Assembly: GCA_003963115.1 (NCBI GenBank) | Contig: RXJQ01000002.1 | Span: 1 to 64,000 of the forward strand | DNA from: Burkholderiales bacterium | GTDB taxonomy: Bacteria > Pseudomonadota > Gammaproteobacteria > Burkholderiales > Burkholderiaceae_C | DNA: 64,000 nt | Direction of reading: 5' to 3' | In this document: positions 44,076 through 52,158 of the stretch, in pieces | How positions within the stretch are numbered: the stretch's first letter is position 1 | How the letters are laid out: every line of letters starts with the position of its first letter | Position numbers and translations under genes: made by a program | Notes under the pieces: model-generated | The model's input: the letters and a program-made list of their open reading frames with translations, nothing else | The model's database searches: none | Told to the model about the DNA's origin: nothing

Positions 44076-46505
44076 TTATTCGATGGGCGTGAGCTTGGCC
44101 ACGCTCAGCATCAGCCACTTGGTGCCGTGACGGCCGAAATTGACCTGCACGCGCGCGTCGGTCCCTGAGCCTTCGAGCGTCAGCACCACGCCCTCGCCGA
44201 ACTTGTTGTGAAACACGCTCTGGCCCACACGCAAGCCGCCCTCGGTCTTGGCCTGCGCCATCTTGCTGGGCAGCGGCGCGGTCAGGTCCTTGAAATCGTC
44301 TTCCTTGCGTGAAGGATAGGGCCGATAAGGCTGCGCCCCCGCGCCCACCATCGAGCCCATGCCGCGCCCGCTGGCCCAGGCATCGTTGTAGGACTTGGCA
44401 AAGCCCGAGCCAAAGCCCTGGTTGCGCGGCGTGAGCCACTTCAAGGCCCCTTCCGGCAGTTCGTCAAGGAAACGGCTCTTGATGTGATAGCGCGTCTGGC
44501 CATGCAGCATCCGCGTCTGGCTGAAGCTGATGTGCAAACGCTGACGGGCCCGGGTGATGGCCACGTACATCAGGCGGCGCTCTTCCTCCAGCCCGTCGGC
44601 ATCGTTCATCGAGTTCTCGTGCGGGAACAACCCTTCTTCCAAGCCGGTGAGGAAGACGTTGTTGAACTCCAGGCCCTTGGCCGCATGGATGGTCATCAAC
44701 TGGACGGCGTCTTGCCCCGCCTGAGCCTGGTTGTCGCCGGCCTCCAACGAGGCATGCGTCAGGAAGGCCAGCAAGGGCGAGATGATCTCGCCGGTTTCCG
44801 CATCGGGCAGGGTGTCCACGCGGGCCACGGCGGCAGGCAAGCCTTCCGCCAAGGTACCCGCCGGCTCATCCACTGGCAAGGCCACGGCGTCTTTGCCAAA
44901 GCCTTCCTGGGTCACGAAGGCCTCGGCGGCATTCACCAGTTCGGCCAGGTTCTCCAGGCGCTCCTGGCCTTCCTTTTCAGAGCGATAGAAGTCAGCCAGG
45001 CCTGAGGCCTCGACCACATGCTCGATGATCTGGCGCAGGGTCAGGCCGCGTGTGGCCTCCCGCATGGCATCAATCAGTGCCACAAAAGCCTGCAAGTTCG
45101 CGCCGGCCTTGCCCGCTACCGCCGTCACGCTCTGGCCCAGGCTGCGCCCGGTCGACCGTGCCGCATCCTGCAGCGACTCCACGCTGCGCGCCCCGATGCC
45201 GCGCGCCGGGAAGTTCACCACACGCAGGAAGCTGGTGTCGTCGTTCGGGTTCTCAAGCAGGCGCAGATAGGCCAGCGCATGCTTGACTTCGGCGCGCTCG
45301 AAGAAGCGCAGGCCACCGTACACCTTGTAAGGCACGCCGGCATTGAACAAGGCCGACTCGATCACCCGCGACTGCGCATTGCTGCGATAGAGCACCGCCA
45401 CTTCATGCAAAGGCTGACCATCGCGCTTGAACTGCCGCGCTTCGTCGACCACCCACTGGGCTTCGGCGAAATCGCTGCTGGCCTCGTAGATGCGGATGGG
45501 CTCGCCCTGCCCCGCGTCCGTGCGCAGGTTCTTGCCCAGGCGGCGGCTGTTCTGGGAGATCAGCGTGTTGGCCGCATCCAGGATGTGCCCGTGGCTGCGG
45601 TAGTTCTGCTCCAGCTTGATGACCTGCGGCACGCGGAACTCGCGTTCGAAGTCCGCCATATTGCCGACCTGCGCACCGCGGAAGGCGTAGATGCTCTGGT
45701 CATCATCGCCAACGGCAAAGACGCTGTTGCCCGTCGTCGCTGGGTTGCCCGCGAACATCTTGAGCCACAGGTACTGCAGGCGGTTGGTGTCCTGGAACTC
45801 GTCGACCAGGATGTGCTTGAAGCGGCGCTGGTAGTGCTCGCGCACCTCCGGGTGATCGCGCATGATCTCGTAGGTGCGCAGCATCAACTCGGCGAAATCG
45901 ACCACGCCCTCGCGCTGGCACTGGTCTTCGTAAGCCTGGTAGACGGCCAGTTGCATGCGGCCCAGCTCGTCGCGTGGCTGGATGTCTTTCGGACGCAGGC
46001 CGTCCTCCTTGGAACCGGCGATGAACCAGGTGGTCTGCTTGGGCACCACGCGTTCCTCGTCGAACTTCAGCGCCTTGATCACCCGCTTGACGGCAGAGAG
46101 CTGGTCCTGCGTATCCAGGATCTGGAAGGCCTGCGGCAGCCCGGCGATCCTGGCGTGCGCGCGCAGAAAGCGGTTGCACAGCCCGTGGAAGGTCCCGATC
46201 CACATCGCCCGCGTGTTGATGGGCAACATGGCCGACAGGCGCGCCTGCATTTCCTTGGCTGCCTTGTTGGTGAAGGTCACGGCCATGATGCCGGCGGGCG
46301 AGACCTGCCCGGTCTGCAACAACCAGGCGATCCGGGTGGTGAGCACACGCGTTTTGCCCGAACCGGCGCCTGCCAGGATCAGTGCAGGGCCAGGGGGCGC
46401 CGTCACGGCGGCCAGTTGTTCAGGATTGAGTCCCACCAGCATGGGGGAGTTGCCCGCCGGGGGCTGTTGAGGAAACAATCCAGGGGTATCGGTGCGCTCG
46501 TTCAT
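44076..46505 (-). CDS. uvrD: ATP-dependent DNA helicase II (UvrD/PcrA type)
   Basis: An 809-residue superfamily 1A 3'-5' helicase for nucleotide excision and mismatch repair. Motifs in order: Q motif GLNPEQLAAV, Walker A LAGAGSGKTRVL (about 45-56), VDEFQDTN (about 250), GDDDQSIYAFRGA (about 280), LEQNYRS, HAAKGLEFNNVFLTGLEEGLFP (two adjacent blocks, about 580-600) and YVAITRARQRL. The C-terminal 50 residues include a tudor-like VFHNKFGEGVVL segment known from UvrD/PcrA proteins. Length is slightly above E. coli UvrD (720). It appears monocistronic and converges with the NarL-type regulator. Confidence 0.96.
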   Translation of the reverse strand: MNERTDTPGLFPQQPPAGNSPMLVGLNPEQLAAVTAPPGPALILAGAGSGKTRVLTTRIAWLLQTGQVSPAGIMAVTFTNKAAKEMQARLSAMLPINTRAMWIGTFHGLCNRFLRAHARIAGLPQAFQILDTQDQLSAVKRVIKALKFDEERVVPKQTTWFIAGSKEDGLRPKDIQPRDELGRMQLAVYQAYEDQCQREGVVDFAELMLRTYEIMRDHPEVREHYQRRFKHILVDEFQDTNRLQYLWLKMFAGNPATTGNSVFAVGDDDQSIYAFRGAQVGNMADFEREFRVPQVIKLEQNYRSHGHILDAANTLISQNSRRLGKNLRTDAGQGEPIRIYEASSDFAEAQWVVDEARQFKRDGQPLHEVAVLYRSNAQSRVIESALFNAGVPYKVYGGLRFFERAEVKHALAYLRLLENPNDDTSFLRVVNFPARGIGARSVESLQDAARSTGRSLGQSVTAVAGKAGANLQAFVALIDAMREATRGLTLRQIIEHVVEASGLADFYRSEKEGQERLENLAELVNAAEAFVTQEGFGKDAVALPVDEPAGTLAEGLPAAVARVDTLPDAETGEIISPLLAFLTHASLEAGDNQAQAGQDAVQLMTIHAAKGLEFNNVFLTGLEEGLFPHENSMNDADGLEEERRLMYVAITRARQRLHISFSQTRMLHGQTRYHIKSRFLDELPEGALKWLTPRNQGFGSGFAKSYNDAWASGRGMGSMVGAGAQPYRPYPSRKEDDFKDLTAPLPSKMAQAKTEGGLRVGQSVFHNKFGEGVVLTLEGSGTDARVQVNFGRHGTKWLMLSVAKLTPIE

Positions 46506-46588
46506 CCAAAAATTGTAGGCGGGCTTGCCGATTGCGCCGGCTCAAACCTCACAAGCCCGGCCCTTCCATACAAAAAACAGGGAAACAC

Positions 46589-47833
46589 ATGAACCAGACC
46601 CATCGTCTGCCGGCCCATGAGGCCGGTGGCCTGATCGCCTCCCCGCTGATCACCGGCTCCGCGCCACCACGTCCCGTCAGCCTCCACACCGTGCAGTTCA
46701 CGGGCTCAGGCAGCGAATATTTCAGGATCTGGATCGTCAACCTCCTGATGATGCTGCTCACCTTTGGGCTCTACTACCCTTGGGCCAAGGTGCGCAGGCT
46801 TCGCTACTTCTACGGCAACACCCTTGTCATCGGGCACCCACTCGACTTCCATGGCAACCCCAGGCAGATGCTGCGTGGCTTCGTACTGGTCAGCGCGCTC
46901 ATGCTGCTGTATGGCGCGGCGGGCCGGGTATCGCCCACGTCCGGCATGATCGCCGGCTTCATCGTGGCGGCCGTGTGGCCGGCCCTGATGCGCGCCTCGC
47001 TGCAATTTCGCCTGGCCCAAACCAGCTGGCGCGGTTTGCGGTTCCACTTCAGCGGCTCGCTGAAAGATGCCTACATGGTTTTCCTGGCACCCATGCTCGT
47101 GGCTGTCGGTGTCACCATGCTGGGCGGCATCTTGCTGGCCATGCTGCCCAAAAGCTTGGGCAGCGCGGTGCTGCCCATCGCCCTCACCCTGGGCATGCTG
47201 CTCACGGCCACGCTGGTGGGGCCCTACACCCTGTGGCGCTTGAAGCGCTATCAACACGCCCACTACGCCCTGGGCCAGTTGCAGACGACCTTCAAGGCCA
47301 GCTACCGCCACATGCTGGGCATCTTTGTGAAAACTGGTCTGCTGGGTATCGGCGCCATGATGGGCCTGGGCGTGCTGGGCGGGCTGCTGGGGGCCACCTT
47401 GGGCACGCATCATGCCCCCCCAGGCCCGGACACGCGCCAGATAGGCAAACAGATGGGCGCCTACATGGCCATGATCATGCCCATCTTGCTGGGCTACATC
47501 CTCTTGACCCAGATCGTGGTGGCACCGTACTTCAACGCCCGCATGCAGAATCTGGTCTGGACACAAACAGGCAACCGCCTGGTTCGCTTCAAAAGCCATC
47601 TGGGCTGGGCCTACATGGCGCGCCTGGCGCTCAAGAACTGGCTGTTGATCCTGCTCACATTGGGCTTGTACTGGCCTTTCGCGGCCGTCGCACTGGCCAA
47701 GGCCCGCCTTCAAGCCATCGTGATCCACACCCGGCAAGACCCCGACGCCCTGATCGCCCAGGCGCGCCAGGGTAGCTCGGACGCCACGGGTGACCTTGCC
47801 GCAGACCTCATCGGCATGGACGTTGGACTGTGA
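46589..47833 (+). CDS. DUF898 (YjgN-like) integral membrane protein
   Basis: A 414-residue polytopic inner-membrane protein. The opening VQFTGSGSEYFRIWIVNLLMMLLTFGLYYPWAKVR (in parts) is the DUF898 hallmark, and a second such unit recurs near residue 340 (RLALKNWLLILLTLGLYWPFAAVALA). I count about six to eight hydrophobic spans. No activity is known for the family. ATG at 46589 follows AGGGA. The next gene, an M48 metalloprotease, overlaps its stop by four bases (GTGA), a pairing that suggests joint action in membrane quality control or cell-envelope processing. Confidence 0.9.
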   Translation: MNQTHRLPAHEAGGLIASPLITGSAPPRPVSLHTVQFTGSGSEYFRIWIVNLLMMLLTFGLYYPWAKVRRLRYFYGNTLVIGHPLDFHGNPRQMLRGFVLVSALMLLYGAAGRVSPTSGMIAGFIVAAVWPALMRASLQFRLAQTSWRGLRFHFSGSLKDAYMVFLAPMLVAVGVTMLGGILLAMLPKSLGSAVLPIALTLGMLLTATLVGPYTLWRLKRYQHAHYALGQLQTTFKASYRHMLGIFVKTGLLGIGAMMGLGVLGGLLGATLGTHHAPPGPDTRQIGKQMGAYMAMIMPILLGYILLTQIVVAPYFNARMQNLVWTQTGNRLVRFKSHLGWAYMARLALKNWLLILLTLGLYWPFAAVALAKARLQAIVIHTRQDPDALIAQARQGSSDATGDLAADLIGMDVGL

Positions 47834-48927
47834 GCGCCGCCATGTCCTCAACCCGATTGATGGTGAGCTATTTCGATGGCAAGACCTCGCGCGCCCACGA
47901 GGTAGTCATGTGGCTGGACCAGGGCATGCTGCAACTGTCGAGCGCGCAGCTGATTCGGCAGGTAGCGCTCAGCCAGGTGGATTGGGCCGAGCGTACCCGC
48001 CATGGTGCACGCCTGGCGCATTTCGCCGACGGCGGCACGGTGCAGGCCCTCGACGATAAGGCCTGGGACAGCTGGATGCACGAGCAAGGCCTGGGTACGC
48101 CACTGGCTGTCAGGGCCCACCAAAGCTGGCGCTGGTCCATGCTGGCCACCACCGTGCTGCTGATGGTGGCAGCGCTGGGCTACTGGTGGGGGCTGCCAAT
48201 GGCTGCCCGGGCCATCGCCCCCATGATCCCCAGTGCGGTCAGCCACGAAATGAGCACGGCCACCCTTCGCGCCATGGACGATCAATGGCTGCACCCCAGC
48301 CAATTGGCGCCAGACGAGCAAAACCGCTGGCGCGCACGCCTGATGCCCGCGCTCGAAGTCGGCCGCGCTGGGCATCGCCCGGCAGCACTGGCCACACCGC
48401 GCATCACCCTGGAATTCAGGCAGGCACGCATCGGGCCCAACGCCTTCGCGCTGCCCGACGGCAGCATCGTCATTACCGACGAGCTCATTGAGCTGCTGAA
48501 AGACCGCGAAGACGTGCTGATCGGCGTGCTGGGCCACGAGGCAGGCCATGTGGCCTTGCGCCATGGCTTGCGCGGCCTGATCCAGGCGGGCCTGCTGAGT
48601 GTCGCCGGCAGCGTGGCCTTTGGCGATTTCAGCGGCGTGCTGGCCGGCGCACCGGCCCTGCTGGGGCACCTGGCCTACTCGCGCGATTTCGAGCGTGAAG
48701 CCGACGAGGCTGCCATCGCCCTGATGCGCGCCAACCACCTGCGTCCCTCGGCCATGGCCGTGTTCTTTCAGCGTTTGCGCGAATACCGCAGCAAGCGAGG
48801 CGAGTTCGACAGCGGCCTGGGCATCGCCTTCAGCAGCCACCCCGCAGACGCCGAACGCATTGCGCGCTTTCAGGCAGCGGACCTCGGCACCGATGCGCCT
48901 CAATCCAGCTCGACCACGTCCTTGTAA
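47830..48927 (+). CDS. M48-family membrane metalloprotease
   Basis: A 365-residue zinc protease. The active-site HEAGH lies near residues 236-240 (GVLGHEAGHVALRHG), followed by a distal E in the FEREADEAAIALM block that completes the gluzincin zinc site. A single membrane span is at about residues 102-130, preceded by a cytoplasmic N-terminal region of about 100 residues and followed by the catalytic part. It starts with GTG overlapping the DUF898 stop (ATG at 47842 is an alternative). Its last 28 bases overlap, in the opposite direction, the end of the beta-CASP gene. Substrate unknown. Confidence 0.9.
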   Translation: MSAAMSSTRLMVSYFDGKTSRAHEVVMWLDQGMLQLSSAQLIRQVALSQVDWAERTRHGARLAHFADGGTVQALDDKAWDSWMHEQGLGTPLAVRAHQSWRWSMLATTVLLMVAALGYWWGLPMAARAIAPMIPSAVSHEMSTATLRAMDDQWLHPSQLAPDEQNRWRARLMPALEVGRAGHRPAALATPRITLEFRQARIGPNAFALPDGSIVITDELIELLKDREDVLIGVLGHEAGHVALRHGLRGLIQAGLLSVAGSVAFGDFSGVLAGAPALLGHLAYSRDFEREADEAAIALMRANHLRPSAMAVFFQRLREYRSKRGEFDSGLGIAFSSHPADAERIARFQAADLGTDAPQSSSTTSL

Positions 48928-50258
48928 TCGGGCACGCTGGCCTTCCAGCCCAGGGTTTCGCTCACACGCAGACGCAAGGTGTCGGCAGCCTGAGGCTCCC
49001 CATGGTTGATGAAGACATGGCGAGGCGCCTGCCCCAAGGCCTTCAACCAGCCCAGCAAGCCAGCCTGATCCGCGTGGGCCGACAAGCCCTCGATCTGCAC
49101 GACCTCCGCACGCATCGGCACGTACTCGCCAAACAACTTCAGGGACGTCGCGCCCGCCGCCAGCGATGCCCCGCGCGTGCCCCCAGCCTGAAAGCCACTG
49201 AGCACGATGGCATTGCGCGAATGCGGCCCATAGTGGGCGATGTGGTGCAGCACGCGCCCACCGGTCACCATGCCGCTGCCCGCGATGATGATCATGGGGT
49301 AGCGCTGCTGCATCAGGGCCTTGGATTCCTCCACGTCGCGCACGAAGCGGGTCATGTGGCGGATGCCTTCGCACTCCTCCTCGGTCAGGCGATGCTCGCC
49401 GCGATGCCGTTCGTACAAGCCCGTCGCCGAGATGGCCATGGGGCTGTCCAGCACGATCGGCATATCGGGGATGGCCCTGGCCTCGCGCAAGCGGTAGAGC
49501 GCATACAGCAGCCCTTGCGTGCGCCCGACGGCAAAAGCCGGGATGATGACTGCGCCACCACGCGCCGCCGTTCGGCGAACCACGTCGCCCAGCTTGTCGA
49601 TCGGGTCCAGTGAGGGATGCAGGCGGTCGCCATACGTCGACTCGATCACCACCCAGTCCGCCTTCTGACCCGTGGTGGGTGGCAGCATCACCAGGTCGTC
49701 GTCACGGCCCAGGTCGCCCGAGAACAAGGCCGTCTTGCCCTGGTGTTCAATGGCCACGCTGGAGGCACCCAGGATGTGTCCTGCCGGCATGAAGCGCACA
49801 TGCACGCCCTGCCCCAGATCGATCACGCCATCCGGCGCCACGTGCTTGATGTGCCGCAGGCAGTTCTTGACATCCTGCACGGTGTAGAGCGGCTCGGCCG
49901 GCTGGTGCTTGGTGGCACCGTGCCGGTTGCGGTAACGCGCCTCTTCCTCCTGCAAATGGGCCGTGTCCTGCAAAAGAATCTCGCACAGGTCAGCCGACGC
50001 CGAACTCGTCCAGATGTCGCCCTTGAAGCCATGCCGCGTCAGGAGCGGCAAGCTGCCGCTGTGGTCGATGTGGGCATGGGTCAGCAGCACGGCATCCAGC
50101 GACGCAGGCTCGAAAGGCAAAGGCGCCCAGTTGCGCTCGCGCAGGGTCTTGAAACCCTGAAACAGGCCGCAGTCCACAAGCAGCCGCTTGCCGCCCACCT
50201 CCACCAAGGTCTTGGAACCCGTCACCGTGCCGGTTGCGCCATAAAACGTCATGCGCAT
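48900..50258 (-). CDS. Metallo-beta-lactamase/beta-CASP RNase-like protein
   Basis: A 452-residue enzyme of the CPSF73/YSH1-like class of bacterial beta-CASP proteins. The zinc motif HAHIDHSG is at residues 61-68, further ligands are in the GHILGASS and SGDLGRDDDL blocks near 160-185, the beta-CASP domain includes VVIESTYGDR near 205 and AFAVGRTQGLLYAL near 245, and SGFQAGGTRG and SAHADQAGLLGWL lie near the end. Members are RNA endo- or exonucleases. It is the last gene of the minus-strand set with YqjK, YqjE, DUF883 and UspA proteins, overlapping the YqjK stop by ten bases. Confidence 0.92.
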   Translation of the reverse strand: MRMTFYGATGTVTGSKTLVEVGGKRLLVDCGLFQGFKTLRERNWAPLPFEPASLDAVLLTHAHIDHSGSLPLLTRHGFKGDIWTSSASADLCEILLQDTAHLQEEEARYRNRHGATKHQPAEPLYTVQDVKNCLRHIKHVAPDGVIDLGQGVHVRFMPAGHILGASSVAIEHQGKTALFSGDLGRDDDLVMLPPTTGQKADWVVIESTYGDRLHPSLDPIDKLGDVVRRTAARGGAVIIPAFAVGRTQGLLYALYRLREARAIPDMPIVLDSPMAISATGLYERHRGEHRLTEEECEGIRHMTRFVRDVEESKALMQQRYPMIIIAGSGMVTGGRVLHHIAHYGPHSRNAIVLSGFQAGGTRGASLAAGATSLKLFGEYVPMRAEVVQIEGLSAHADQAGLLGWLKALGQAPRHVFINHGEPQAADTLRLRVSETLGWKASVPDYKDVVELD

Positions 50259-50647
50259 GCTTGCTGGTCTCCTTTGTTTTGAGGATCTTCAAGGCCACCA
50301 GGCTGGGGGCCAGATTCCGCCTGTTCAAGCGCCGCCCGCCATTGCGTCAGCATGGGTTGAAGCACCGGCTGCCAACGCCGCCAGGCCTGCCAGAGCCACA
50401 CCCCCCTGGACGCCACACGGGTCAGGCCGGTCGGGCGCCATACGGCCAGGGCCACCACACCCGCGATCAACCAGTAGGGATGGCCCCGCAACCAGCGCCC
50501 CGCCGCCACGGCCTGATCGGCCACACCCGCCACTGGCGCCAGTTGCTTGTCCATCTGGATCGCCAAGGTGTGGCGCAAGACGGTGCTGCGCTGAATCAGC
50601 ATCTGCTTCCTGAGCGCCAGCTCCTGCATGCGATCGGAATCAGGCAT
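50249..50647 (-). CDS. YqjK-like small membrane protein
   Basis: A 132-residue basic protein. The N-terminal ELALRKQMLIQRS block is like YqjK of enterobacteria; one hydrophobic span (YWLIAGVVALAVWRPTG, about 83-99) follows and the C-terminus is Q/E/P rich. No function is known. It lies six bases after the YqjE-like gene and overlaps the start of the beta-CASP gene, in the order DUF883-yqjE-yqjK known from E. coli (yqjD-yqjE-yqjK). Confidence 0.75.
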   Translation of the reverse strand: MPDSDRMQELALRKQMLIQRSTVLRHTLAIQMDKQLAPVAGVADQAVAAGRWLRGHPYWLIAGVVALAVWRPTGLTRVASRGVWLWQAWRRWQPVLQPMLTQWRAALEQAESGPQPGGLEDPQNKGDQQACA

Positions 50648-50653
50648 AGGCCC

Positions 50654-51130
50654 TCACTGTCCTCGCACGGAGGCGTCGGTGCTGGCCGCCGTGGCGCCAT
50701 CGGATTGGGCGCGCCCACGAGCAGCCGCTTCAGCCAGGGCATCGCGGTCGGCCTGCAATTCAGCCAAAGAAGCCGCCAGCAGGTCACCACCACCATGGAT
50801 GGCCTGTCGGACTTGCCCGACGGCCCAGGCGCAAGCCAGCACAAAGCCCAGCGTCAGCCCACCCAGCACCAGCAGCGGATGCGTGTCCCAGAACAGCACC
50901 GTGATGAAGCCGGCCAGGAAGACGCTGGCCACCGTCCCCATGAGGATGGCGACCGCGCCCCAGCCCAGGATGGCCAGCAGACGCTGCTTCTCCTCCTCCA
51001 GCTCCGTGGCCACCAGGGCCAGACGGGTCTGGAGGATGGCCATCAGGGTCGCGGACAAGGCTTGCAAGGACGACAACAGCCGCCCTTTGCGATCCGCCTC
51101 CGTAACTGGAGCGCCCTTGGCGTCAACCAT
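50654..51130 (-). CDS. YqjE-like phage holin-superfamily membrane protein
   Basis: A 158-residue protein with an amphipathic N-terminus (LLSSLQALSATLMAILQTRL) and two membrane spans (about 61-84 and 90-113), the layout of the holin_3_6/YqjE family. Despite the family name, there is no phage context here; in E. coli the yqjDEK genes are chromosomal and respond to stationary phase. It begins one base before the DUF883 stop, so the pair is co-translated. Confidence 0.87.
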   Translation of the reverse strand: MVDAKGAPVTEADRKGRLLSSLQALSATLMAILQTRLALVATELEEEKQRLLAILGWGAVAILMGTVASVFLAGFITVLFWDTHPLLVLGGLTLGFVLACAWAVGQVRQAIHGGGDLLAASLAELQADRDALAEAAARGRAQSDGATAASTDASVRGQ

Positions 51131-51442
51131 TCATCGACGGCCCAGCAACAGGCCGATCAGCAGGCCCGCGCCAGCCGCGATGCTCACGGACTTCCAGGGG
51201 TTCTCGTGCACGTATTCATCGGTGACCTTGGCTGCGGCCTTGGCCTTGTCCAGCACGGCGGCCTGCGCCTCGATCAAACCGGTCTTGGCGTTGGACAAGC
51301 TGGACTGCACACGCTTGCGCAACTCGACCATCCCGGTTCCAGCGTCACTGGCCGTGGCGGCCAGCAGGGCCTCGGCGTCGGCCAGCACCACTTGCAGGTC
51401 GGCCATCAGCTTGTCCTTTTGGGCGGAAGTCAATTCGCTCAT
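51131..51442 (-). CDS. DUF883 (YqjD/ElaB-like) ribosome-associated membrane protein
   Basis: A 103-residue protein: a long amphipathic helix (about 1-75), the conserved VHENPWKSV motif near residue 79 and a C-terminal glycine-rich membrane helix (GAGLLIGLLLGRR). E. coli homologues YqjD, ElaB and YgaM tether stationary-phase ribosomes to the membrane. It follows uspA by 25 bases and precedes yqjE with no gap. Confidence 0.93.
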   Translation of the reverse strand: MSELTSAQKDKLMADLQVVLADAEALLAATASDAGTGMVELRKRVQSSLSNAKTGLIEAQAAVLDKAKAAAKVTDEYVHENPWKSVSIAAGAGLLIGLLLGRR

Positions 51443-51467
51443 GTCGCTCTCCTTCAGTTGTTGCTCG

Positions 51468-51917
51468 TCATCCGTGCAGGATCAGCAGCGGAACCTGGCT
51501 GTGCGCCAGCACGCTCTTGGCCAGCGAGCCATGGATCAAGGCGTCCAGGCCATGGCGGCCATGCGTGGCCATCACGATCAGGTCGCAACCCTGCTTGCGG
51601 GCGGTGTCCACAATGCCCTGCTGGACATTCTCGGTGATCATGAACTGACCATCGAAATGCACGCCGGCCTCCTTGGCCTTGGCCGCAAAGGCTTCGAGGA
51701 TTTCCCGGGCGTGGGCCTCGCAGCGCTTTTCATGTTCCTGAAACGTGGCCACGTCATAAGCCACGGCGGCCTGCTCCACGACCAGCACCGGCAACGGCGG
51801 CTCCCCGGTGAAGCCCGTGATCGAGGCACCCAGCATCTTGGCCAGGCCGATGCTGTGCGCCACAGCCTTGTTCGACAACTCGCTGCCATCCACAGGCACC
51901 AACAAATGTTCGTACAT
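51468..51917 (-). CDS. Universal stress protein (UspA family)
   Basis: A 149-residue Usp domain with the opening YEHLLVPVDGSELSNKA and the nucleotide-binding loop ATHGRHGLDALIHGSLAKSV (G-x2-G-x9-G-S pattern, about 115-134). The presence of the loop suggests an ATP-binding subtype. A strong AGGAGG precedes the ATG. First gene of the stress/envelope operon uspA-DUF883-yqjE-yqjK-betaCASP; divergent from valS over about 240 bases in which I recognise no specific site. Confidence 0.94.
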   Translation of the reverse strand: MYEHLLVPVDGSELSNKAVAHSIGLAKMLGASITGFTGEPPLPVLVVEQAAVAYDVATFQEHEKRCEAHAREILEAFAAKAKEAGVHFDGQFMITENVQQGIVDTARKQGCDLIVMATHGRHGLDALIHGSLAKSVLAHSQVPLLILHG

Positions 51918-52158
51918 GTCAGCCTCCTAGCTGCGCCAGTCCGGCGACTGGTCTTGGCTCATCCTAGAGCGCGAATGGCTTTGCGCCAACCTTTGCGGCG
52001 TCAAACCCGCGTCAAAACCCTTGTTTTTTGATCTGCCTCAGAAAATCTGCTTGGACACCACGTCAGCCCCCGTCGGCGCCAAGCCCGTCCGCCCCCCGTA
52101 AAATCGCGGTTTGGCCAAGAAAATGCCCCCATGCCGGGCGCAAGCAGCCACCAAGACC

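Noticed and set aside
44050-44076. A possible terminator between the NarL-type regulator and uvrD
   Set aside because: Only a 5-bp GGGCT/AGCCC stem without a T-run; too weak to call.
50654-51130. A phage holin as evidence of a prophage
   Set aside because: The protein is of the chromosomal YqjE type in a yqjD-yqjE-yqjK-like set; no other phage gene is present.
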